Shown here one piece after another: positions 25,644 to 33,807 of a stretch of 45,280 bases of DNA. The notes under the pieces were generated by a model. It was not told the origin of the DNA. It saw nothing but the letters and a program-made list of their open reading frames with translations, and did no database searches. Where the stretch lies: contig JAFWES010000031.1 of assembly GCA_017512805.1 (NCBI GenBank), forward strand, positions 1-45,280, in the 5' to 3' direction. Position 1 is the stretch's first letter; each line of letters begins with the position of its first letter. This DNA comes from Clostridia bacterium. Lineage in GTDB: Bacteria > Bacillota > Clostridia > Christensenellales > Aristaeellaceae. A program made the position numbers and the translations under genes.

Positions 25644-25781
25644 TCACGCCCGGACCGCTTTCCGGACCCGCTCTCCGACGATTTCCGCCAGCGCCAGCTC
25701 CACCGCGTCGGGGATCAGGAAGGGGGTCACGCAGACGCCCAGCACGCCGCCGACGCCTATCCCTTCTGTGCGGCTGAACAA
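25644..25781 (-). pseudogene. Possible remnant of a small membrane protein gene
   Basis: A short minus-strand frame ends in GVLGVCVTPFLIPDAVELAL and a basic tail GERVRKAVRA. This resembles the last helix of ECF-type substrate-binding membrane subunits such as BioY. The frame has no ATG; the only start is a TTG at 25781 without a ribosome site. It lies directly upstream of the phospholipase-like gene in the same direction. I read it as a 3' fragment, but it might be a short peptide gene. The remainder of the gap to 25923 shows no gene. Confidence 0.3.
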
Positions 25782-25923
25782 ACCGCACCAAATAATATCA
25801 TTCTCCGTCCGGTTCCGCTTTTCCTGCCGTGCGGCGGGATCCGTCCGTACGGTTATTACACTCCTGCGGCTCGGCCATGAAGCTGAGCGGTAATGCCGCC
25901 CGTGAAAATTTCCGTTCTTTCCA

Positions 25924-25952
25924 TTGTTTTTTTTCTTAAATCTTGTTATACT
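25924..25952 (+). promoter_or_regulatory. Promoter of the pectin-utilisation genes
   Basis: TTGTTT at 25924-25929, a 17-bp T-rich spacer and TATACT at 25947-25952. The start would be near 25959, giving a short leader to the ATG at 26008, which has AGGAGG upstream. No catabolite-response element could be recognised by eye. Confidence 0.6.
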
Positions 25953-26007
25953 TTTTCAGAAATTGTCTGCGCCGGGTTTCCCAGCGCCCAATCCGCAGGA
26001 GGCGCCC

Positions 26008-26439
26008 ATGCAAGTAAACCGGTTTCCGCCGTCCGTTGCCGCCTTCCTCGCCGCCGGGGGCGGAGAGGATCTGCTGAAGGATGAAACGCACCCCGACCTG
26101 GCCGGCCTGGTTCGGTTTTTTCGCGGCGCCGAGCCGGCCCCGGCTCCGGATCCCCTGTCCCCCGCCCGGCTGGAATGGGCCGGGCTGCTGCTGGAGGCCA
26201 TTGAGGCCATCGATCAGCGGATTTACGAACATTACCGCGCCATGGCGGATCTGTTCCGCGGCGCTTTCCTCCTCCCCGGACGGGAATCCCTGCTGGCGGT
26301 TCCCTCCTGGGCGGCCCTGGCCGCCCGGGGCGTCCGTCTCGGGCTGCTGCCGGCGGATCTGTTCGGTGAAAACCGTCCCGCGCCCCATATCGGCGGGGTC
26401 AGTCCGACCTATTTTGAAAAAAGGGGGGCGCGTCCGTGA
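26008..26439 (+). CDS. Unknown 143-residue protein coupled to the GH28 gene
   Basis: I chose ATG 26008 because AGGAGG lies five bases upstream and the earlier in-frame ATG overlaps the promoter. The protein is cytoplasmic, with no signal or membrane segment. It reads as alternating helices: FPPSVAAFLAAGGGEDLLKD, LEWAGLLLEAIEAIDQRIYE, AALAARGVRLGLLPADLF. The tail ends GGVSPTYFEKRGARP. I do not recognise a family. Its stop overlaps the GTG of the polygalacturonase gene (GTGA), so the two are co-translated, and it is the first gene after the promoter. A role in oligogalacturonide use or as a partner of GH28 is inference from position only. Confidence 0.7.
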   Translation: MQVNRFPPSVAAFLAAGGGEDLLKDETHPDLAGLVRFFRGAEPAPAPDPLSPARLEWAGLLLEAIEAIDQRIYEHYRAMADLFRGAFLLPGRESLLAVPSWAALAARGVRLGLLPADLFGENRPAPHIGGVSPTYFEKRGARP

Positions 26440-27962
26440 AGCTGCTGTTTGCCGGGGCCCGCAGCGCGTCGGTGCTGCTGGACAAATCCGGGGATTATTT
26501 TATGCCCGCCCCCGTTACCCTGTATCTCAACGGCGAGCCCCTGGGGGAGGAGCGCCGAAGCATGGTGTCCCTCTTTGACCTGCGGCCGGAGACGGACTAT
26601 CAGCTGACCTTTGATAAGCCCGACGGAGAGCGGGCGCGCCTTTCCTTCCGGACGGAGGCGGAAAGCTATACGCTGGATGTCCGCCGCTTCGGCGCCCGGG
26701 GCGACGGGGAGGCGGACGACACGCCCGCGCTTCAGGCGGCCATCCTCTCCTGCCCTCCCGGAGGGCGGGTGCTGCTGGAGCCCGGAACCTATGTTTCCGG
26801 CCCGCTCTTTCTGAAAAGTCATATCACCCTGGAGCTCCGGAAAGGCGCCACCCTGGCCCTGTGCACCGACGAAAGCCGGTTTCCCGTTCTTCCGGGGGTG
26901 ATTTTTCCCACCGGCGAAGGGCCGGATCTGCTGCTGGGGACCCATGAGGGCAATCCGCTGGACGCCCGGGCCGCCGCCCTGACGGGGGTCGGGGTGGAAG
27001 ACGTGCGCCTCGTCGGCGAGGGCGTCATTGACGGCCGGGCCCAGGAAGCCGGCTGGTGGATCAATACAAAGGAGCGGTACGGGATCTATCGGCCCAGCCT
27101 GCTGCTGCTGGAGCGGTGCAGGAACGTCACCGTGCAGGGCCTGACCTTCCGGAACAGCCCCTTCTGGAACATCCACCCCATGTTCAGCGAGGATCTTTCC
27201 TTCCTGAATATCCTGGTGGAAGCCCCCGCCGTCAGCCCCAATACCGACGGGTTCGATCCGGAGAGCTGCCGCCGCGTCCGGCTGATGGGGGCGCTGCTCT
27301 CCGTGGGGGACGACTGTATCGCCCTGAAATCCGGGAAAATCTGGCAGGGGCGGACGCTGAAAATGCCCTGTGAGGACATCGAGATCGCGTACTGCGCCAT
27401 GCTGGACGGGCACGGCGGGGTAACCGTGGGCAGCGAAATGGCCGGCGGCATCCGCCGCGTACGGGTGCACCACTGCTGGATGCGGGGGAATGACCGGGGG
27501 CTGCGGATCAAGAGCCGCCGGGGCCGGGGAAAGCAGGCTGTGGTGGATGATATCCGCTTCGAGGATATCCGCATGGAAGGGGTCAAAATGCCCCTGGTCG
27601 TCAACTGCATGTACTTCTGCGATCCGGACGGGCACGCCCCCTTCGTTCAGAGCCGGGAGCCCCAGCCCGTGGATGAGGGGACGCCCACCATCGGGTCCAT
27701 CATCTTCAGGCGGGTCCGGGCCTCCGGGTGCCAGGCCTGCGTCGGGTACCTGCTGGGGTTGCCGGAGCGCCCGGTGGACAGCCTGCTGGTGCGCGACTGC
27801 GCCTTCTCCTTCGAAGAGAACGCCCCCGCCCTGGTGCCCGCCATGTCGGACGGGGTTCCCGCGGTTCACAACCGGGGGATTCTCGCGTATTTCATCCGGG
27901 AACTGACCGTGGAGAACGTGACCATGGACGGCATCGAGGGCCCCCAGGTCGTTCAGGAATAA
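26436..27962 (+). CDS. GH28 polygalacturonase-like hydrolase (cytoplasmic)
   Basis: GTG start overlapping the previous stop. The 508-residue protein has an N-terminal fibronectin-like stretch to about residue 80, then the right-handed beta-helix of glycoside hydrolase family 28, starting VRRFGARGDGEADDTPALQ. The four active-site blocks are intact: NTDGFD near 269, GDDC near 291, GHGG near 326 and RIKS near 357. These include the three catalytic aspartates. No signal peptide exists, so it should act inside the cell on imported oligogalacturonides, probably as an exo-enzyme, alongside KduI, KduD and GH105. Rhamnogalacturonan-derived substrates are also possible. Confidence 0.9.
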   Translation: MKLLFAGARSASVLLDKSGDYFMPAPVTLYLNGEPLGEERRSMVSLFDLRPETDYQLTFDKPDGERARLSFRTEAESYTLDVRRFGARGDGEADDTPALQAAILSCPPGGRVLLEPGTYVSGPLFLKSHITLELRKGATLALCTDESRFPVLPGVIFPTGEGPDLLLGTHEGNPLDARAAALTGVGVEDVRLVGEGVIDGRAQEAGWWINTKERYGIYRPSLLLLERCRNVTVQGLTFRNSPFWNIHPMFSEDLSFLNILVEAPAVSPNTDGFDPESCRRVRLMGALLSVGDDCIALKSGKIWQGRTLKMPCEDIEIAYCAMLDGHGGVTVGSEMAGGIRRVRVHHCWMRGNDRGLRIKSRRGRGKQAVVDDIRFEDIRMEGVKMPLVVNCMYFCDPDGHAPFVQSREPQPVDEGTPTIGSIIFRRVRASGCQACVGYLLGLPERPVDSLLVRDCAFSFEENAPALVPAMSDGVPAVHNRGILAYFIRELTVENVTMDGIEGPQVVQE

Positions 27963-28004
27963 AACCCATCCCAAGAACCTACGAAAGCAAAGGAGAGGAT
28001 CAAC

Positions 28005-28847
28005 ATGGACATTCGGTATTCCTGCAATCAGCGCGATTTCAAGCGCTACACCACCGAGGAAACCCGTAAGGAGTTCCTGATCGAGACCCTGTTCGCGGCG
28101 GATCAGGTCATGGCGACCTACAGCCATGTGGACCGGATGGTCACCCTGGGGATCATGCCTGTCTGTGAAGAGGTTTCCATCGACAAAGGCATCGATATCT
28201 GGAAGAATTTCGGAACGGAGTACTTCCTGGAGCGCCGGGAGTGCGGAATGTTCAACGTAGGCGGCCCTGGGCGGGTCCGCGCCGACGAAAACGAATACGC
28301 CCTGAACTATAAGGACTGCCTGTACCTGACCCGGGGCGCGAAAACCGTCACCTTCCGGAGCGATGACCCGAAGAACCCCGCGAAGTTCTATCTGGTGTCC
28401 GCCCCCGCCCACTGCAGCTATGAAAACAGGCTGATCCGGATCGAGGACGCGGCCAAGAAGCCCCTGGGCGCGCTGGAAACCAGCAACAAGCGGACCATCA
28501 ATCAGTTCATCCATCCCTCCGTGCTGAAGACCTGCCAGCTGTCCATGGGCATGACCGTGCTGGAGCCCGGCTCCGTCTGGAACACCATGCCCGCCCACAC
28601 CCACGAGCGCCGCATGGAAGTGTACTTCTATTTTGAGGTGCCGGAAAACAACGTGGTGTTCCACATGATGGGCGAAGGCCAGGAGACCCGGCACATCGTC
28701 ATGCAGAACGAGCAGGCCGTCATCTCCCCCTCCTGGTCCATTCACGCCGGCGCCGGCACCAGCAATTATACCTTCATCTGGGCCATGGGCGGCGAGAACC
28801 AGGCCTTCGACGACATGGACGAAATTCCCACCACCGAATTGAGATAA
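28005..28847 (+). CDS. kduI: 5-dehydro-4-deoxy-D-glucuronate isomerase
   Basis: Converts 5-keto-4-deoxyuronate, the product of unsaturated galacturonide breakdown, into 3-deoxy-D-glycero-2,5-hexodiulosonate. The 280-residue length is exact for the family. The zinc-binding cupin motif is HTHERRMEVYFYF near 199-211 (two His and a Glu), with the fourth ligand in SIHAG near 247. The N-terminus (RYSCNQRDFKRYTTEETRKE) is also typical. AAAGGAGAGG precedes the ATG. It lies between GH28 and kduD in the classical pectin order. Confidence 0.96.
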   Translation: MDIRYSCNQRDFKRYTTEETRKEFLIETLFAADQVMATYSHVDRMVTLGIMPVCEEVSIDKGIDIWKNFGTEYFLERRECGMFNVGGPGRVRADENEYALNYKDCLYLTRGAKTVTFRSDDPKNPAKFYLVSAPAHCSYENRLIRIEDAAKKPLGALETSNKRTINQFIHPSVLKTCQLSMGMTVLEPGSVWNTMPAHTHERRMEVYFYFEVPENNVVFHMMGEGQETRHIVMQNEQAVISPSWSIHAGAGTSNYTFIWAMGGENQAFDDMDEIPTTELR

Positions 28848-28938
28848 AAAGCGCATTCCACCTGCCTGTATTCGCCCAGGCTGCGGTGTCGTCAGTCTCC
28901 GATGTAAACGGTCACAATAGAAAGGAAGGTAATTTCCC

Positions 28939-29736
28939 ATGACCATGAAAGATTTCTCCCTGGAAGGCAAAATCGCCTGGATCACCGGCGCCTCCTACGG
29001 CATCGGGTTCGCCATCGCCCAGGCCTACGCTGCCGCCGGCGCCACCATCGTCTTTAACGACCGGGGCCAGGAGCAGCTGGAGCGGGGCCTGGCCAGCTAT
29101 GAAGCCGCCGGCATCAAGGCCTACGGCTATGTATGCGACGTGACGGATGAGGAAGCCGTCCAGGCGACCGTGCGGAAGATCGAGGAAGATGTGGGCACCG
29201 TGGACATCCTGGTCAACAACGCCGGCATCATCAAGCGCATCCCCATGATCGAAATGAGCGCGGCGGACTTCCGCGCGGTGGTGGATGTGGATCTGAACGC
29301 CCCCTTCATCGTCTCCAAAGCCGTCATTCCCGGCATGATCCGGAAGGGCCACGGAAAGATCATCAACATCTGTTCCATGATGAGCGAGCTGGGCCGGGAA
29401 ACCGTCTCCGCCTACGCTGCGGCCAAGGGCGGGCTGAAGATGCTGACCCGGAACATCTGCGCCGAATACGGCGAAGCCAACATTCAGTGCAACGGCATTG
29501 GCCCGGGCTATATCGCCACGCCTCAGACCGCGCCCCTGCGGGAACGGCAGCCCGACGGCAGCCGTCATCCCTTTGATCAGTTTATCGTCGCCAAGACGCC
29601 GGCGGCCCGCTGGGGCACCCCTGAGGATCTGCAGGGGCCCGCGGTCTTCCTGGCTTCCGACGCTTCCAATTTCGTCAACGGCCATATCCTGTATGTGGAC
29701 GGGGGCATTCTGGCCTATATCGGCAAGCAGCCCTGA
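28939..29736 (+). CDS. kduD: 2-dehydro-3-deoxy-D-gluconate 5-dehydrogenase (SDR)
   Basis: A 265-residue short-chain dehydrogenase reducing the KduI product to 2-keto-3-deoxygluconate with NAD(P)H. It has TGASYGIGFAIA at 15-26 for cofactor binding, NNAG near 93, the catalytic tyrosine and lysine in SAYAAAKGG near 156-164, and the KduD-like LEGKIAWITGA and GPGYIATPQTAPLR. GGAAGG precedes the ATG at 28939. The 91-bp gap after kduI shows no terminator. The KDG kinase and aldolase that finish the pathway are not in this window. Confidence 0.93.
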   Translation: MTMKDFSLEGKIAWITGASYGIGFAIAQAYAAAGATIVFNDRGQEQLERGLASYEAAGIKAYGYVCDVTDEEAVQATVRKIEEDVGTVDILVNNAGIIKRIPMIEMSAADFRAVVDVDLNAPFIVSKAVIPGMIRKGHGKIINICSMMSELGRETVSAYAAAKGGLKMLTRNICAEYGEANIQCNGIGPGYIATPQTAPLRERQPDGSRHPFDQFIVAKTPAARWGTPEDLQGPAVFLASDASNFVNGHILYVDGGILAYIGKQP

Positions 29737-29749
29737 CAAACCGTTCCCT

Positions 29750-29775
29750 CCCCGGAGTGCCCCTCCGGGGTTTTT
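29750..29775 (+). terminator. Rho-independent terminator after kduD
   Basis: CCCCGGAG at 29750-29757, a five-base loop, CTCCGGGG at 29763-29770 and TTTTT. It ends the GH28-kduI-kduD transcript. Confidence 0.88.
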
Positions 29776-29781
29776 CTCTTT

Positions 29782-29841
29782 CCCCGAAGGCGGTCCTCCG
29801 GATCCTGCGGTGGTCAGCCGCACCGCTCTTCGCCTTCGGGG
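29782..29841 (+). promoter_or_regulatory. Nested inverted repeats between kduD and the GH105 gene
   Basis: CCCCGAAGGCG (29782-29792) pairs with CGCCTTCGGGG (29831-29841). Inside it GCGGTG (29807-29812) pairs with CACCGC (29821-29826). An overlapping GGGGCTGAAGCCCC follows at 29838-29851. The rest of the gap to 29941 is GC-rich with no clear promoter. It may be a structured 5' leader or a backup transcription stop. Confidence 0.45.
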
Positions 29842-29941
29842 CTGAAGCCCCGGCCGTGTCCGCTTTCCGCGGCGGATCGGGATTCCCCTGCGCGCCGCGC
29901 GTTCGGGGCCCAGCGGGTATGAGGTTTTTGGAAAGGATGCG

Positions 29942-31084
29942 ATGGTTTTGCCCAGCAAGGACATTTATGACAAACTGGATCAGTACGTGACCCGGCTGAT
30001 TCGCGAATCCTCCCCGGAGCGCACCGTGTGGAACGTGGAGAAGCTCCGCCAGGGCGCGCCCGCCAGCTGGAACTATATCGACGGCTGCATGATGACCGCC
30101 CTGCTTTCCCTCTGGGAGATCACCGGGGAGCAGCGGTATTTCGATTTCGTGGAATCCTTTATCGGCGCCTTCGTTTCGGAGGACGGCAGCATCCGCACCT
30201 TTGATCCGGGCAAGCATACCCTGGACGATATCAACGAGGGCCGGGCGCTCTTCGACCTGTATAACGTCACGGGGAAGGAAAAGTACCGCAAGGCGGCGGA
30301 AGTCCTGCGGGCGGCCCTGGACGATCAGCCCCGGACGGCGGAAGGCTCCTGGTGGCATAAGGACATCTATCCCAACCAGGTCTGGCTGGACGGCATTTAC
30401 ATGGCGCAGCCCTTCGCCGCCCTGTACGAAAAGCATTTCGGCCGGGGGGATTACAGTGACGTGCTCCGGCAGGTCGCCACCGTCCGGGCGCATATGCGGG
30501 ATCCCGGGACCGGCCTTTACTATCACGGCTATGACGCCTCCCGCAAAGCCTTCTGGGCGGACCCGGAGACCGGGCTGAGCCGGAGCTTCTGGCTGCGGGC
30601 CATCGGGTGGTTCGCGGTGGCGCTGGCGGATCTGTGCGACATCCTGCCGGAGGCGGACGCCGCTCCCCTGCGGGATGTCTTTGCCGATCTGATGCGGGAT
30701 ATCCGCCCCTTCGCCGATCCGGATTCCGGGATGTATAACCAGGTGGTGGACCGGGCGGACGCGGAAGGCAACTATCCGGAAACCTCCGGTTCCTCCATGG
30801 TGGCCTATGCCATGCTCAAGGGGGCGCGCCTGGGCATCCTGGACGCTTCCTTCCGGGATCAGGGGCTGAAAACCTTTGAGGGCATCGTCGAGAAAAACCT
30901 GTCCTTCTCCGGCGAGGAGCTGAACCTGAACAGCATCTGCCTGGTAGCCGGGCTGGGGCCGGAAAACAACCGCCGCCGGGACGGGTCGCTGGCCTACTAT
31001 CTGTCCGAGCCCGTGGTGCAGAACGACGCCAAGGGCGTGGCTCCCCTGCTGCTGTGCTATACGGAGGTCCGGCGGCTTTCGTAA
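29942..31084 (+). CDS. GH105 unsaturated (rhamno)galacturonyl hydrolase
   Basis: The 380-residue (alpha/alpha)6-barrel enzyme removes the unsaturated uronate from the non-reducing end of pectin-lyase products. Family landmarks are WNYIDGCMMTAL near 41-52 and KDIYPNQVWLDGIYMAQPF near 140-158, where the WLDG aspartate is the conserved catalytic residue of YteR/YesR-type enzymes. Later blocks are SRSFWLRAIGWF near 215 and ETSGSSMVAYAMLKG near 280. No signal peptide, so it is cytoplasmic and works on imported disaccharides. Its product spontaneously gives the KduI substrate. GGAAAGGA precedes the ATG at 29942. Confidence 0.93.
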   Translation: MVLPSKDIYDKLDQYVTRLIRESSPERTVWNVEKLRQGAPASWNYIDGCMMTALLSLWEITGEQRYFDFVESFIGAFVSEDGSIRTFDPGKHTLDDINEGRALFDLYNVTGKEKYRKAAEVLRAALDDQPRTAEGSWWHKDIYPNQVWLDGIYMAQPFAALYEKHFGRGDYSDVLRQVATVRAHMRDPGTGLYYHGYDASRKAFWADPETGLSRSFWLRAIGWFAVALADLCDILPEADAAPLRDVFADLMRDIRPFADPDSGMYNQVVDRADAEGNYPETSGSSMVAYAMLKGARLGILDASFRDQGLKTFEGIVEKNLSFSGEELNLNSICLVAGLGPENNRRRDGSLAYYLSEPVVQNDAKGVAPLLLCYTEVRRLS

Positions 31085-31128
31085 TCGCATTTATACAATA
31101 TGGCCAATTTATGGGCCAGATTCGTCCA

Positions 31129-31157
31129 TTGACATCTTCCTTTTACCGCTCTATACT
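31129..31157 (+). promoter_or_regulatory. Consensus promoter of the ABC-importer operon
   Basis: TTGACA at 31129-31134, exactly 17 bp, TATACT at 31152-31157. It is the best-matching promoter in the window with that at 759. Transcription would start near 31164, 40 nt before the ATG at 31204. Confidence 0.8.
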
Positions 31158-31203
31158 TTCTTTTGGTTTCATTATTACCGTTTTACATTCTGGATGGAGA
31201 GGC

Positions 31204-31794
31204 ATGGAAAAGCAGCGTTCTCTTTCTGCGTACCGGGCCATCGATCTGCTGATCTGGGCCGCTTTGCTGGTCATCTTTGAAGGCGTGATTCTGCGCGCTT
31301 CAAGGAGTCTCCTTTTTGTGGACCAACCCTTTACCGTTTCCCTGGCCGCGGCGATCGCCTGTATCGTCTACATGCGCTGGGGGGCCTGGGGCGGTATCCA
31401 CGCGGCTCTGGCGGGGCTTGTCTACTGCCTGCTGGGCGGGGGGACGTGGAAACAGGCGCTGATCTATGCGGGAGGGAATCTGTTTTCCCTGCTGGCGGTC
31501 CCGGTGATGAACCGGATCGGCAAGGAAAATCTGCGCACCTCGGAGTTTCTCTATCTGGGCGTTTCCCTGGGGACGCTGATGCTCATGCAGCTTGGCCGGG
31601 CGGTGCTGGCGATGCTGATGGGGGCCGGGCTGCCGGAGGCGCTCCGTTTCTTTACGACGGATTCGCTTTCCGCGGTTTTTACCCTGGTCATCATCTGGAT
31701 CGTGCGCCGGCTGGACGGGGTTTATGAGGATCAGCGGCATTATCTTCGCCGTTTTCATCAGGAACAGGAAAAGGAAAGGATGGAGGGCATATGA
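31204..31794 (+). CDS. Small polytopic membrane protein at the head of the ABC operon
   Basis: The ATG at 31204 sits just after GGATGGAGAGG and downstream of the promoter; the frame is open further upstream but that part overlaps the promoter. The 196-residue protein has five or six hydrophobic helices, including AIDLLIWAALLVIFEGVILR, TVSLAAAIACIVYM and ALIYAGGNLFSLLAVPVM, and a charged cytoplasmic tail RRFHQEQEKERMEGI. The size and glycine pattern recall ECF-type S components, but I cannot assign it. Its stop overlaps the permease start (ATGA), so it is translationally coupled to the importer and is probably an accessory or regulatory subunit. Confidence 0.75.
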   Translation: MEKQRSLSAYRAIDLLIWAALLVIFEGVILRASRSLLFVDQPFTVSLAAAIACIVYMRWGAWGGIHAALAGLVYCLLGGGTWKQALIYAGGNLFSLLAVPVMNRIGKENLRTSEFLYLGVSLGTLMLMQLGRAVLAMLMGAGLPEALRFFTTDSLSAVFTLVIIWIVRRLDGVYEDQRHYLRRFHQEQEKERMEGI

Positions 31795-32846
31795 AGGCCG
31801 TAGCAAAGGACTTTTTGCTCTATGACGAGGAAACCGGGCTGTATCGGGAGGATCCGGAACAGGCCGTCCGCGACGATGTGGAGAAGCATTACTGGCTCCA
31901 TGTCGGCCGGACGATCGCCAAAGACTGGCGGCTCTACCTGATGCTGGTGCCCATGCTGCTGGTTTTCCTCTTCTGGCGGTACTTCCCCATGTACGAGCTG
32001 CTGGGCTGCTTCAAGGTGCCGGATAACACGATTCCGGTCAGCCAGCAGATGTTCACCGGCTTCAGCTATTTCCGGCGGCTGCTGGTGGGGGGCGACAGCC
32101 TTTCAAGCAGCTTCTGGATGGCCATGCGGAACACCTTCCTGCTGAGCTTCTACGGGCTCTGCTTCGGGTTCCCCATGCCCATTCTGCTGGCGCTGTTCTT
32201 CAATGAAGTCCGCTCCAACGTGGCTCGCAGCGCCCTTCAGGTCATGACCTATCTGCCGAAGTTCATGTCCACCGTCGTCATGACCTCTCTGGTCATGATG
32301 CTGGTCAAGCAGGGCTCCTCCATTTCCCAGATGGGTATCGTCAGCCAGCTGCTGGTCAAGATGGGCCTCATCTCCCAGGAAGTGGGCAACGCCGGCTTGC
32401 TGAACAATCCGGGCTTCTTCCGCGCCATCTATCAGATCTCCGGCATCTGGGAAGGCGCGGGCTATGACAGCATCGTTTTCTTCGCCGCCATCATCGCCAT
32501 CTCCCCCACCAGCTACGAGGCCGCCCAGATCGACGGCGCCAACAAGTGGGCCCAGATGCGCTACGTCGTGCTGCCCAGCATGCTGTCCACCATCGTCATC
32601 ATGCTGATTACCCGGATCGGCTCCCTGCTGAACATCGGATACGAAAAGGTCCTGTTGCTGTATAACACCAACACCTACGTGACCGCCGACGTCATTTCCA
32701 CCCTGGCCTACCGGACCGGGCTGGCCGGCGGGGCCGGCACGGGCGTCGCCTCCGCGGCGGAAATGATGAACAACGTGGTCGGCATGCTGCTGGTCATCGG
32801 CGCCAATACCATCGCCCGCAAGGCCAGCAACACGTCGCTGTACTGA
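31791..32846 (+). CDS. Carbohydrate ABC transporter permease (LplB/YtePQ-like)
   Basis: The 351-residue MalF-type permease has an unusual charged N-terminal extension of ~48 residues (AKDFLLYDEETGLYRED...DDVEKHYW), then six membrane helices starting at about 49. The ATPase-contacting EAA loop reads EAAQIDGANKWAQMRYVVLP near 242-261. With the next gene it forms the heterodimeric channel of a type I importer of the family that takes up complex oligosaccharides such as pectin fragments. Directly downstream of pectin-degrading genes, oligogalacturonide uptake is likely (inference). Confidence 0.92.
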   Translation: MKAVAKDFLLYDEETGLYREDPEQAVRDDVEKHYWLHVGRTIAKDWRLYLMLVPMLLVFLFWRYFPMYELLGCFKVPDNTIPVSQQMFTGFSYFRRLLVGGDSLSSSFWMAMRNTFLLSFYGLCFGFPMPILLALFFNEVRSNVARSALQVMTYLPKFMSTVVMTSLVMMLVKQGSSISQMGIVSQLLVKMGLISQEVGNAGLLNNPGFFRAIYQISGIWEGAGYDSIVFFAAIIAISPTSYEAAQIDGANKWAQMRYVVLPSMLSTIVIMLITRIGSLLNIGYEKVLLLYNTNTYVTADVISTLAYRTGLAGGAGTGVASAAEMMNNVVGMLLVIGANTIARKASNTSLY

Positions 32847-32862
32847 GAGGAGGAGCATACGG

Positions 32863-33753
32863 ATGAAAAGAAAACTGGAAGTCTCCGAACTCATCTTCAA
32901 AATCATCAGCTATGTGCTGCTGACGGTGTTTGCCCTGCTTTGTCTCTATCCCTTCGTGTACGCCATCTCCGCCTCCGTTTCCGGCCGGCATGTGGTGGAG
33001 TATAACGAGGTGGTGCTCTTCCCCAAGGCGGTCCAGTTCGACGCCTTCGCCTCCATGTTCCGGAACAACATGTTCTGGAACTCCTACAGCAACACCCTGT
33101 TTGTCACCCTGTACGGTACCCTTTGGGCCATGGGCGTTTCCATCTTGGGCGCCTACGCGCTGTCCAAGAAGCGCCTGCTGTTCCGGAAAACCTTTAATTT
33201 CTTCCTGGTGTTCACCATGTGGTTCTCCGCCGGCATCGTGCCCCAGTACCTGAATTACCTGGCGACCCAGAACGTGTTCCGGGCGGTGGGCATCATGGAC
33301 GACAAGTGGCTGGTGGTCATCGCCATGGGTATGGCGGCCATGAACATCATCCTCCTGCGCAACGCCTTCGAGGGCGTCCCCTCCGAAATCGAGGAAGCCG
33401 CCATCGTGGACGGGGCCAGCGAGTTCCAGGTGCTGAGCAAGGTCTTCATCCCCATGTCCAAATCCACCATCGCCACGGTGGCCCTGTTCTTCGCCATCTC
33501 CCGCTGGAACGGATACTTCTGGGCCCGGCGGATGATCTCCAATCAGTATGAGCATCCCCTGCAGGTCTTCATCCGGCTGCAGCCGGAGATGTATACCGAC
33601 CCGGACCAGATGACCGGCTGGAGCGCCAACTACGCCTCCGACAGCGCCATCTACGCCCTGATCGTCTGCTCCATCATCCCGATCCTGATCATCTATCCCT
33701 TTATCCAGAAGTACTTCGCCAAGGGCACCAACGCCGGCGGCGTGAAGGAATAA
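32863..33753 (+). CDS. Carbohydrate ABC transporter permease (LplC/YtcP-like)
   Basis: The 296-residue MalG-type permease has six membrane helices and the EAA loop IEEAAIVDGASEFQVLSKVF near 182-201. It is the partner of the preceding permease, 16 bp apart, with GAGAGGAGG upstream of the ATG. N-terminal YPFVYAISASVSG and the C-terminal PFIQKYFAKGTNAGGVKE are typical of this permease group. Confidence 0.94.
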   Translation: MKRKLEVSELIFKIISYVLLTVFALLCLYPFVYAISASVSGRHVVEYNEVVLFPKAVQFDAFASMFRNNMFWNSYSNTLFVTLYGTLWAMGVSILGAYALSKKRLLFRKTFNFFLVFTMWFSAGIVPQYLNYLATQNVFRAVGIMDDKWLVVIAMGMAAMNIILLRNAFEGVPSEIEEAAIVDGASEFQVLSKVFIPMSKSTIATVALFFAISRWNGYFWARRMISNQYEHPLQVFIRLQPEMYTDPDQMTGWSANYASDSAIYALIVCSIIPILIIYPFIQKYFAKGTNAGGVKE

Positions 33754-33765
33754 GTTTGTTTCCCC

Positions 33766-33783
33766 GTGGGCCCGGTGGCCCAC
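33766..33783 (+). promoter_or_regulatory. Intercistronic hairpin before the solute-binding protein gene
   Basis: GTGGGCC (33766-33772), loop CGGT, GGCCCAC (33777-33783), with no U-tract. Such stems between permease and binding-protein genes can block 3'-5' decay or raise 5' stability, which helps the binding protein outnumber the permeases. Confidence 0.6.
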
Positions 33784-33807
33784 AGAATATATAAGGAGGA
33801 TACCTGT

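Noticed and set aside
26409-28985. Minus-strand open frame of 858 codons
   Set aside because: It covers GH28 and kduI in the opposite direction; those have complete motif sets, whereas this frame is His/Gly/Pro-rich shadow sequence without a ribosome site.
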